Notes under the pieces: model-generated | Database searches by the model: none | Seen by the model: only the letters and a program-made list of their open reading frames with translations | What the model was told of the DNA's origin: nothing | Part shown: positions 1 through 5,437 of the stretch, in pieces | Layout: every line of letters starts with the position of its first letter | How positions within the stretch are numbered: position 1 is the first letter of the stretch | Assembly (NCBI GenBank): GCA_023263045.1 | Contig: JALQXU010000058.1 | Location: 1 to 5,437, forward strand | From: Pontimonas sp. | Lineage (GTDB): Bacteria > Actinomycetota > Actinomycetes > Actinomycetales > Microbacteriaceae | Direction: 5' to 3' | DNA length: 5,437 nt | Translations under genes and position numbers: made by a program

Positions 1-920
1 CTGCGGAACCACAGGGTGACCAGCGTCGACACAATCACGATGAAGAGCGAATACAGCGCGGGAATCAACAGGATCTCGTCGACGTGATCGGTCTCCAAAT
101 AGATGGCGATAATCACGGCGATGGCAAGGGGTCCATTCTGAATACCCGTTTCCAGACCCACCGTTCGAGCGTTCATCGGGTGGAGCTTAATGAGCCTCGC
201 AATTCCATACGCGGTGAAGATACCCACCACTCCCAAACCAATGGCCACCGCGTAAGTGGGCCATTCGGTGGAGAGCAGTAGCTGCCAGTTCCTGGGCACC
301 CAAATCGCAATCAGGAAGGGGATGAACAACACACCAAAGACCCCACCCACAAGCTCGAGCACAGCTCCGACGTTGGAGCTCAGGCGGCGCACGAACATGC
401 CCAGTGCGACCGGAACCACCAACCCCAGGATGACCGTGGCCAACTCAATCGGATCAATCGAGACCGAGCCGTCCAAGCCCAAGAAGTTTGCATAGAGCAG
501 GAGGACAGCGGGAGTCATGATGAACGCCCAGAGTGTGGAGTTCACCGTCATGGTCAAGCTCAGCGCCAAATTTCCCTTCGAAAAATAGGTGAAGAGGTTT
601 GACGTTGTTCCCGCCGGAACACTTCCCATAATGAGCGCACCGAGAGCCACCCACACCATCTCTCCGGGTTCCGAGAACGGGAAGAGCACAGTCACAATCA
701 AGATGTAGGCAACAAAGGGCATGATGGCGAACTGTGTCACCCACCCGATAATCAGACCCCAGGGTCTGCGCAGAGCCAGACCGAAGTCTTTCGGGGTGAG
801 TCCCGCTCCCAGACCAAACATGATGACCACAATGAAAACCCGCAGCAGGGTTTCTTCCAGCTCGTTGACGACGGTTGCTTGCTGGTGGTTATCTGCGAGG
901 AAAATCAGCGTATCGATCAT
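1..920 (-). CDS. Bile acid:sodium symporter (BASS) family transporter, 3' end cut by window edge
   Basis: Membrane carrier of the BASS/SBF family, which usually imports organic anions together with sodium. I translated it by hand: 306 codons are open from ATG (918-920) to the left edge with no stop. The protein is highly hydrophobic and polytopic. Family signatures are FGLGAGLTPKDF (residues 35-46), the PAGTTSN...KGNLALS segment (102-121) and ETGIQNGPL (257-265). The Glu and Gln of the last motif correspond to sodium-site residues of bacterial ASBT homologues. Family members are about 300-330 residues, so only a short tail is missing. The start follows the fadD stop (TAG, 923-925) by 2 bases, and GAAGGG (930-935) inside fadD lies 9 bases ahead as a ribosome binding site, so translation is probably coupled to fadD. 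The visible part has no cysteine, which argues against the related ACR3 arsenite pumps. Substrate unknown. Confidence 0.9.
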   Translation of the reverse strand, partial: MIDTLIFLADNHQQATVVNELEETLLRVFIVVIMFGLGAGLTPKDFGLALRRPWGLIIGWVTQFAIMPFVAYILIVTVLFPFSEPGEMVWVALGALIMGSVPAGTTSNLFTYFSKGNLALSLTMTVNSTLWAFIMTPAVLLLYANFLGLDGSVSIDPIELATVILGLVVPVALGMFVRRLSSNVGAVLELVGGVFGVLFIPFLIAIWVPRNWQLLLSTEWPTYAVAIGLGVVGIFTAYGIARLIKLHPMNARTVGLETGIQNGPLAIAVIIAIYLETDHVDEILLIPALYSLFIVIVSTLVTLWFR

Positions 921-922
921 GA

Positions 923-2671
923 CTAGGCACCCTTCGTGGAGGTCGATTGGGACACGGCGTTGTCTCGAAGCTCTCGACGCAGAATCTTTCCGATGGGGCT
1001 CTTCGGGAGCTCATCGACAAACACCACACTCGAGGGCACCTTGTATGCCGAGAGGGTCTCGCGGCAGTGCGCCTGGATTGCCTCCGCGGTGGGTGCCGGA
1101 GCAGACGCCACGACGAAGGCACGGACCGCTTCACCCGACTTCTCATCAGGGACACCCACGACACCTACCTCTAGGACACCGGGCACTGCGGCAATGGCTT
1201 CCTCAACATCATTGGGATACACGTTGAAGCCACTGACAATCACCATGTCTTTCTTGCGGTCGACAATCGTGAAGTAGCCATCGGAATCCATCTGAGCGAT
1301 ATCACCGGTGTAGAGCCAGCCATCTTTCAGGGTCTTTGCGGTCTCGTCATCACGGTTCCAGTACCCCTGCATAATTTGGGGGCCCTTGGCAATGAGCTCA
1401 CCGGGCTCACCCACGGCGACCTCTTTGCCCTTCTCATCCACACAGGCCATCTCGGTGGAGGGAACAGGGATACCAATGCTGTTGTCCTTGAACATTCCAC
1501 CCAGTGGGTTGAACGACAACACGGGAGAAGATTCGGTCAAACCGTAGCCCTCCACGATCGGAGTGCCCGTGACCTCGCGCCACCGCTTCGCGACGGACTC
1601 GTGCAGCGACATCCCCCCTGCTGCGGAAGCCTTCAGGTGCTTGGGTGGGCTGTCGGTAAACCAGCGTTCATTCAGGAGGGCGTTGAAGAGTGTGTTCACA
1701 CCCGTCGTCCAGGTGATCTTGTAGTTCTCAAATGCTCTCTTGAGGTTGCTCGGTGGCCTCGGGGTCGGAATCAGAAGGTTCCGCGCCCCCACGTGGTAAA
1801 AGCCCATCAAATTCACCGTGAAAGCGAAGATGTGGTAGAGCGGAAGAGCCGTCAACGCCACCTCTTTACCCGGGACAATGTAGTCGCCATTCATCTGCAG
1901 CAGCTGCAGGGTGTTGGAGACCAGGTTTCCGTGGCTGAGCATTGCGCCCTTCGAAACTCCGGTCGTTCCGCCGGTGTACTGCAGAGCTGCGAGGGTGTCA
2001 GGCCCAACTCCCTCCAGGTAGCTCTCTGCCTGGGCCTTGGAGCAGACTTTTTCTCCAGCCTTCAGCGCGTCCTGGAAGGAGGTGTGGGGGACGGTAATGG
2101 GCGGAAGAGTCCTCGACCACACCTTCTGGACCAATCGAATAACGCCGGCAACAACGGGGGTGAAGAATTCCGAGATACGCACTGTCACGACAGTCTCAAT
2201 GTCGGTCTGAGGAAGAACCTCAGGGAGGCGGTCAGCGAACATATCGCTGACGACCAGGACCTTTGCTCCTGAGTCTTTGAACTGGTGGGTCATCTCCGAT
2301 GCGGTGTAGAGGGGGTTGGTGTTCACCAAGACCAAACCGGCCTTCATGACTCCGAATGCCACAATCGGGTACGCCAGAGAGTTGGGAATCTGTAGGGCAA
2401 CCCGGTCGCCCTGCTTTAGACCCAAGGTCTCTCGCAAGTAGGCGGCGAAATTGTCGGAATGGACGTCCACTTCGCGGTACTTGAGCGAACCATTCATACC
2501 GTTAGCCATCACCTGGGTGAAGGCAATGGTGTTCGCATACGTTGCGGCTGCCGCTCGGGCAAGAGCCGGGACATGCGGGAGAGTGACGTCCTGAAGAACA
2601 GGATTAACATCTGCGGGATAGTGATCGAGCCACGGGCGTTGGGGCATCTCTACTCTTTCCGGGTAGGGCAT
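923..2671 (-). CDS. fadD: Long-chain fatty acid-CoA ligase (FadD-type acyl-CoA synthetase)
   Basis: Activates a fatty or related carboxylic acid to its CoA thioester through an acyl-adenylate, using ATP; cytoplasmic or membrane-associated. The 582-residue length is normal for FadD. Adenylate-forming motifs appear in the expected order: P-loop YTGGTTGVSKG (232-242), YGLTE (376-380), YTGD (454-457), the hinge DRKKDMVIVSGFNVYP (471-486) and PKSPIGK with the catalytic Lys at 562. All key residues are present. The start is uncertain. ATG at 2669-2671 gives the longest form but has no clear ribosome binding site. ATG at 2645-2647 (residue 9) is preceded by GGAAAGAG and gives MPQRPWLDHYP, which resembles the usual actinobacterial FadD N-terminus. 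The gene is first in a probable two-gene operon with the BASS transporter. It follows arsC by 79 bases and probably has its own promoter. Exact chain-length preference cannot be inferred. Confidence 0.95.
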   Translation of the reverse strand: MPYPERVEMPQRPWLDHYPADVNPVLQDVTLPHVPALARAAAATYANTIAFTQVMANGMNGSLKYREVDVHSDNFAAYLRETLGLKQGDRVALQIPNSLAYPIVAFGVMKAGLVLVNTNPLYTASEMTHQFKDSGAKVLVVSDMFADRLPEVLPQTDIETVVTVRISEFFTPVVAGVIRLVQKVWSRTLPPITVPHTSFQDALKAGEKVCSKAQAESYLEGVGPDTLAALQYTGGTTGVSKGAMLSHGNLVSNTLQLLQMNGDYIVPGKEVALTALPLYHIFAFTVNLMGFYHVGARNLLIPTPRPPSNLKRAFENYKITWTTGVNTLFNALLNERWFTDSPPKHLKASAAGGMSLHESVAKRWREVTGTPIVEGYGLTESSPVLSFNPLGGMFKDNSIGIPVPSTEMACVDEKGKEVAVGEPGELIAKGPQIMQGYWNRDDETAKTLKDGWLYTGDIAQMDSDGYFTIVDRKKDMVIVSGFNVYPNDVEEAIAAVPGVLEVGVVGVPDEKSGEAVRAFVVASAPAPTAEAIQAHCRETLSAYKVPSSVVFVDELPKSPIGKILRRELRDNAVSQSTSTKGA

Positions 2672-2707
2672 CGCCCACGATCACGTCGGCGATGAAGTGT
2701 TCGCCTC

Positions 2708-2713
2708 ATCATA
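2708..2713 (-). promoter_or_regulatory. Tentative -10 element for the fadD-transporter operon
   Basis: On the minus strand this reads TATGAT, five of six matches to the TATAAT consensus, and it lies 36 bases ahead of the upstream fadD start. No convincing -35 hexamer lies 16-18 bases further upstream; the best candidate there is GGTGGC. An inverted repeat (2691-2710) partly overlaps it and could be an operator. The call rests on one hexamer and its position in the spacer. Confidence 0.3.
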
Positions 2714-2750
2714 GCCATCTCGGCCGGTTCGCCACCAGGGCGGACAACCC

Positions 2751-3158
2751 CTAACTCGGGCCGAGGAGGTCCGCAATTAGCGACTCGACCCTGGACCTAA
2801 TGTCGTTTCTGATGGTGCGAACAGTGTCGGCGTCCTGACCCGCAGGGTCCTGAAGTTCCCAATCTTCGTAGCGCTTCCCGGGATAAAACTTGCACGCATC
2901 ACCACAACCCATGGTGATGACGACATCGCTGGCCTGAACCTGCTCATCGGTAAGGATTTTGGGCTCGTTGGCGCGAATATCAATTCCTTCTTCGAGCATG
3001 ACCTCAGCAGCAACGGGGTTAATCGAATCTTTGGGTGCGCTACCGGAGCTCATGACTTCGATTCGGTCACCAGCGAGATGCTGAAGGTATCCAGCAGCCA
3101 TCTGAGACCGCCCAGCATTGTGAACACAGACGAACAACACGGTGGGCTTGTCAGCCAT
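2751..3158 (-). CDS. arsC: Arsenate reductase, low-molecular-weight phosphatase fold (ArsC)
   Basis: Cytoplasmic enzyme reducing arsenate to arsenite. It has 135 residues, normal for the family. The N-terminal P-loop CVHNAGR (Cys11 to Arg17, CX5R) carries the nucleophilic cysteine, and DPAGQ (104-108) supplies the aspartate expected as general acid. The stretch MGCGDAC...PGKRYEDWELQDP (83-105) is typical of actinobacterial ArsC. The only other cysteines are Cys85 and Cys89, four residues apart; the thioredoxin-linked S. aureus enzyme uses a pair seven apart, so the electron donor here (thioredoxin or mycothiol/mycoredoxin) is open. I chose ATG at 3156-3158 because the P-loop then sits at residues 11-17 as usual and AAGGAG (3166-3171) lies 7 bases ahead. 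A longer frame to 3209 adds an Arg-rich tail with no support. The start overlaps the channel gene's end by 8 bases, indicating coupled translation. Confidence 0.93.
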   Translation of the reverse strand: MADKPTVLFVCVHNAGRSQMAAGYLQHLAGDRIEVMSSGSAPKDSINPVAAEVMLEEGIDIRANEPKILTDEQVQASDVVITMGCGDACKFYPGKRYEDWELQDPAGQDADTVRTIRNDIRSRVESLIADLLGPS

Positions 3159-3825
3159 TCTTCTTCTCCTTCGATCCGGCAACGAGTGGTGTAACAAGAG
3201 CGAGCGCAAGCCCCATTCCGACTAGCTGAGCCCCCATGAATCCAAACCCCGAGAGCGGTGCGATTCCCGTAAAAGAATCCGTCCACATTCGGCCGAGGGT
3301 CACAGCAGGGTTGGCGAACGCTGTCGAGGAAGTGAAGAAGAAAGCTGACCCAATCCAGGCCGGCACCGCGAGCGGAATGGCTGCTTCGTGCCCGCGGTGC
3401 GCGAGCAGAATAATCACGGCAACGAGACCCGCAGTGGCGACAACCTCGCCGACAAACGTGCCCGTGGTGAGCCGATCCTGACCTGAGATGCTGATGAGCA
3501 CCTCACCAAACATGAGGTGGGCAAGAACAACCCCACCCAACGAACCGAGTAGCTGCGCGAGCACATACATCACCGCGTCAGCCCCCGACAAAGCACGCCT
3601 CAGAAATAAGGCAAAGGTGACAACCGGGTTGATGTGGGCCCCCGATACCGGCATTAGAGCAGCAATGAGCACCCCCAACCCCAGGATGGTCGAGAGTTGA
3701 TTAAGTAGCAGGCGCAGTCCCACGTCTGAGGTCACTGCCTCCGCCATGATTCCCGAGCCAATGACAGCTGTAACCAGCAAAGCCGTACCAATTAACTCGG
3801 CTCCACCTCGGATCGCTGCGTGCAT
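3151..3825 (-). CDS. MIP-family channel (aquaporin/aquaglyceroporin), likely arsenite exit channel
   Basis: Integral membrane channel of the major intrinsic protein family, 224 residues from the chosen start. Hydrophobic segments are spread as in the six-helix aquaporin fold. The two pore half-helices carry HINPVVT (NPV at 66-68) and ANPAVTLGR (NPA at 172-174, with Arg179 of the selectivity filter). The first box is NPV rather than canonical NPA. I preferred ATG at 3823-3825 because a purine-rich stretch, AGGAAGAGGGG (3830-3840), sits just ahead and the protein then begins shortly before the first helix (GGAELIGTALL). A GTG start at 3880-3882 would add 19 residues without a ribosome binding site. 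The stop overlaps arsC by 8 bases. Established knowledge: AqpS of Sinorhizobium sits in an ars operon and lets arsenite out, and some actinobacteria fuse such channels to ArsC. The arsenite role here is inferred from this neighbour; water or glycerol transport cannot be excluded. Confidence 0.9.
   Translation of the reverse strand: MHAAIRGGAELIGTALLVTAVIGSGIMAEAVTSDVGLRLLLNQLSTILGLGVLIAALMPVSGAHINPVVTFALFLRRALSGADAVMYVLAQLLGSLGGVVLAHLMFGEVLISISGQDRLTTGTFVGEVVATAGLVAVIILLAHRGHEAAIPLAVPAWIGSAFFFTSSTAFANPAVTLGRMWTDSFTGIAPLSGFGFMGAQLVGMGLALALVTPLVAGSKEKKNG
3166..3171 (-). promoter_or_regulatory. Ribosome binding site of arsC, inside the channel gene
   Basis: Minus-strand AAGGAG lies 7 bases ahead of the arsC ATG (3156-3158), near-ideal spacing. 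It falls within codons for the Lys-rich tail of the channel protein (GSKEKKNG). It decides the arsC start in favour of MADKPTVLFVC over the longer frame. Confidence 0.75.
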
Positions 3826-3995
3826 CGCACCCCTCTTCCTGCCCTCATTATCGAGCAGTGGTGGCCACGAGATTCGCGCCACCGACGTTATTCACCCAAT
3901 GTTCACCGAGCGACCCTTTATCGTCCAGCGCCACGCCTTCGATTTCCTAGAAGACTCCAGGTGAATGAGGCCGATGGTTGGATGGCCCTAACCGG
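3826..3995. other. Spacer between tRNA-Thr and the channel gene; no gene seen
   Basis: These 170 bases hold no supportable protein gene. Visible features are the ribosome binding region of the channel gene (3830-3840), an 8-base palindrome GTGGCCAC (3861-3868), and heptamers ATTCACC (3890-3896) and GTTCACC (3901-3907) spaced 11 bases apart, with an inverted exact copy GGTGAAT at 3960-3966. On the minus strand, GATAAT (3847-3852) and GATAAA (around 3916-3921) could be -10 elements, but neither has a recognisable -35 partner. The promoter of the arsenic unit, if separate from the tRNA transcript, should lie here. Confidence 0.5.
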
Positions 3996-4068
3996 AGCCG
4001 CCTGCGGGAATCGAACCCGCGACCTTCTCATTACGAGTGAGACGCTCTGCCGACTGAGCTAAGGCGGC
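3996..4068 (-). tRNA. tRNA-Thr (anticodon CGU, reads ACG)
   Basis: The minus strand folds as a complete 73-base cloverleaf. The acceptor arm GCCGCCT (4062-4068) pairs with AGGCGGC (3997-4003). The D stem is GCTC/GAGC. The anticodon stem TCTCA/TGAGA encloses loop CTCGTAA, with anticodon CGT at 4033-4035. The variable loop is 5 bases, and the T arm GCGGG-TTCGATT-CCCGC is perfect. The discriminator base is U (position 3996). The 3' CCA is not encoded, since CCG follows, so it must be added after transcription. A short AT-rich patch at 4087-4096 (TACTAT/TATTAA on the minus strand) may be its -10 region. Confidence 0.97.
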
Positions 4069-4089
4069 GAACCCCGGAGGGATCGCTTA

Positions 4090-4095
4090 ATAGTA
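4090..4095 (-). promoter_or_regulatory. Tentative -10 element for tRNA-Thr
   Basis: Minus-strand TACTAT matches TATAAT at four of six positions and lies in the only AT-rich patch between the hydrolase gene and the tRNA, 21 bases ahead of the mature 5' end. The overlapping hexamer TATTAA (4087-4092) is an alternative. No good -35 is seen, because that region is occupied by the hairpin at 4101-4133. The tRNA could instead be processed from read-through RNA. Confidence 0.25.
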
Positions 4096-4100
4096 ATGGA

Positions 4101-4133
4101 GTGAGGCTAGCCGAGAGGAAAGCTACGCCTCAC
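4101..4133 (-). terminator. Hairpin at the end of the hydrolase gene, probable terminator
   Basis: GTGAGGC (4101-4107) pairs with GCCTCAC (4127-4133), and TAGC (4108-4111) pairs with GCTA (4122-4125). One bulged base (4126) and a 10-base loop complete an 11-pair stem. The hydrolase stop codon TAG (4123-4125) is inside the stem. The minus strand continues TCCATTACTATT, which is T-rich but not a run of U, so this is not a classic intrinsic terminator. Such imperfect tails are common in actinobacteria. It could also act as an RNA 3'-end stabiliser. Confidence 0.5.
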
Positions 4134-5437
4134 AGGTGAGCCCATCCTCCGGGACATCCCCCGATAGGAAGTACGCATCGACCGGGTCGTTAATGCAGCT
4201 CACCCGCTCGTCATAGGCGAGATGTCCCTCCCCCACCAGGGTGAGGAGAACGGAGTTCTCCAATTGCTCGTTGAGCGAAACCGACCAGTTATACGGAGTT
4301 GCGGGATCGCCGGTGGTGCCCAGGATGACGACGGTATTTGCTCCCTCACCTCGCACAGGCCCTTTGTTGAGTTTTGGCGGATAAGGCCAGTTCATGCACA
4401 CGAGATCACCATCCCCACTGGGGCGTGCGGTGTAGGGAGCGGCCTCGCGGAGTTGTTCTGCTTGGGCTTCGAGGACAGCGGAGTCGCGCTCCACGGGATA
4501 GTCCAAACAATTGATTGCGATGAAGGCTTCCATCGAGTTGTTTTGATACACCCCGCCCTCGCGGTCGTAGTAAAAGTCGACGAGGAAAATCGCGGTGTCA
4601 GTGACACCCTCTTGGAGTTCTTCAAACATTCGGGTGAGGAAGGGCCAACTGGATTGCGCATAGAGCGTGGTCACCATGGCTGTGCGGAGCATTCCATCGT
4701 CAACCAGGCGACCGTCGGCGTGACGCAAGGGGTTTTCTTCCAGCTCGTCATACAGGTCAGAAACTCCTTGTAGGCGCTCCTCCAGCGAACCGTCAAACGG
4801 GCACGAGTTCGTCAGATCGCACTCCACTAAATAAGCCTCGAGAGCCTCTTCAAATCCGCGATGCTGGTTGACGACCAGATCAAACTGGCTCGCCCCAGGA
4901 TCCACGGGGCCATCGAGCACCATGCGGCCGACCCTCTCCGGAAAGGTGTCGATATACAAAGCCCCGATCAAAGTCCCGTAGGAGTAGCCGAGGTAGTTCA
5001 GCTGTTCATCACCCACGAGGTGGCGCAAGAGATCCAGATCCCTCACCGTCGAGAGTGTGTCAACGAATTCCAAAAGCTCACCGGTGTTGGCTTGGCACTC
5101 TTGACCAAAGCGAATCGATTCAGCGAGAAGCTCGGCATCCCACTCTGGTGTGTCCGGCTCAGCCTCGAGCTCTCCGAAGAAGAAGTAATCCAACTCTGCA
5201 TCGCTCGCCGCACAGGAAACCGGACTCGAGAAGTTCACACCCCTGGGATCCCAGCCAATGACATCGAAAGACTCGCGGAGCGCTTCGGACACCGCGAAAT
5301 CGACGCTATCGAGGACAAATTCATAGCCGCTCGCACCAGGGCCACCGGGATTCACAAACAACGATCCCAGGGCTTGGCCCGTCGCACTGTGACGAGAAAG
5401 CGCGAGAGTGACGTCGTCACCGACTCCTGGGTTGTCC
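4123..5437 (-). CDS. Secreted alpha/beta hydrolase with TAP-like C-terminal domain (tripeptidyl aminopeptidase family), 5' end cut by window edge
   Basis: Serine hydrolase of the SlpD/SlpE/tripeptidyl-aminopeptidase group, which in actinobacteria are usually exported and trim peptides from substrate N-termini. The frame stays open to the right edge, giving 437 visible residues beginning DNPGVGDDVTLALSRH, so a leader and N-terminus of perhaps several dozen residues are missing. A TTG at 5359-5361 falls in the middle of the conserved LFVNPGGPG motif and is not the start. Visible landmarks are the oxyanion loop NPGGPGASG (29-37), nucleophile elbow GYSYG (Ser152, codon 4981-4983), Asp377 in LGTTGDPATP (codon 4306-4308) and His405 in GEGHLAYDE (codon 4222-4224), a complete triad in normal order. 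Eight cysteines in the visible part, some closely spaced, and a very acidic composition fit a disulfide-bonded extracellular protein. The signal peptide itself is outside the window. Exact substrate unknown. Confidence 0.92.
   Translation of the reverse strand, partial: DNPGVGDDVTLALSRHSATGQALGSLFVNPGGPGASGYEFVLDSVDFAVSEALRESFDVIGWDPRGVNFSSPVSCAASDAELDYFFFGELEAEPDTPEWDAELLAESIRFGQECQANTGELLEFVDTLSTVRDLDLLRHLVGDEQLNYLGYSYGTLIGALYIDTFPERVGRMVLDGPVDPGASQFDLVVNQHRGFEEALEAYLVECDLTNSCPFDGSLEERLQGVSDLYDELEENPLRHADGRLVDDGMLRTAMVTTLYAQSSWPFLTRMFEELQEGVTDTAIFLVDFYYDREGGVYQNNSMEAFIAINCLDYPVERDSAVLEAQAEQLREAAPYTARPSGDGDLVCMNWPYPPKLNKGPVRGEGANTVVILGTTGDPATPYNWSVSLNEQLENSVLLTLVGEGHLAYDERVSCINDPVDAYFLSGDVPEDGLTCEA

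Noticed and set aside
1..920. Transporter as an ACR3-type arsenite efflux pump linked to the nearby arsC
   Set aside because: ACR3 belongs to the same wider superfamily but depends on a conserved membrane cysteine; the 306 visible residues contain no cysteine, the motifs are of the BASS type, and the gene is coupled to fadD, not arsC.
1376..2272. 298-residue plus-strand open frame
   Set aside because: It lies wholly inside fadD on the opposite strand; its Arg/His/Gly/Val-rich translation has no recognisable domain, while the fadD frame has every family motif.
2755..2765. CTCGG-G-CCGAG inverted repeat at the end of arsC as a terminator
   Set aside because: The arms are separated by a single base, so no hairpin loop can form, and no U-rich tail follows.
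3156..3209. Longer arsC with an N-terminal RSLLLHHSLPDRRRRR extension
   Set aside because: The extension lies inside the channel gene, lacks family resemblance and would ignore the well-placed AAGGAG ahead of the internal ATG.
3820..4062. Plus-strand open frame with ...CGNRTRDLLITSETLCRLS
   Set aside because: The C-terminal part is a translation of the antisense strand of tRNA-Thr, a well-known type of false protein prediction; the rest crosses the spacer and the channel start.
3151..4068. Arsenic genes as an island inserted at the tRNA-Thr 3' end
   Set aside because: I see no integrase, no second copy of the tRNA 3' end in the window and no obvious composition change; adjacency to a tRNA alone is not enough.
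4222..4773. 183-residue plus-strand open frame
   Set aside because: Antisense shadow of the alpha/beta hydrolase, which has a complete catalytic triad in the opposite frame.

Overview
The window looks like chromosomal DNA from an actinobacterium, probably a moderate-GC aquatic relative of the Microbacteriaceae. That placement is an inference. It rests on the actinobacterial-type arsenate reductase, the secreted alpha/beta hydrolase with a TAP-like C-terminus, the short spacers and a base composition that by eye is about 55-60% GC. Every gene I can support lies on the minus strand, so transcription runs from the right edge of the window to the left.

In order of transcription the layout is as follows. 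(1) 4123 to beyond 5437: an exported serine hydrolase/peptidase of the tripeptidyl-aminopeptidase type, with its N-terminus cut off by the right edge. It ends in a strong hairpin (4101-4133) that includes its stop codon. (2) 3996-4068: tRNA-Thr with anticodon CGU. (3) 3826-3995: a 170-base spacer with repeated ATTCACC-like heptamers but no protein gene. (4) 3151-3825: a small MIP-family (aquaporin/aquaglyceroporin) channel. (5) 2751-3158: an arsenate reductase of the low-molecular-weight phosphatase fold, overlapping the channel gene by 8 bases. (6) 2672-2750: a spacer with a tentative promoter. (7) 923-2671: a long-chain acyl-CoA synthetase, FadD. (8) 1-920: a bile acid:sodium symporter (BASS) family transporter, starting 2 bases after fadD stops and running off the left edge.

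Two functional pairs stand out. The channel and arsenate reductase form a compact arsenic detoxification unit: the enzyme would reduce arsenate to arsenite, and the channel would let uncharged arsenite leave down its gradient. No arsB, acr3 or arsR is visible in the window. FadD and the BASS transporter are almost certainly co-translated, which suggests uptake of an organic anion followed by CoA activation, although the substrate cannot be read from sequence. The genes are otherwise ordinary, and I found no wholly undescribed system. The channel-reductase coupling is the most interesting element.
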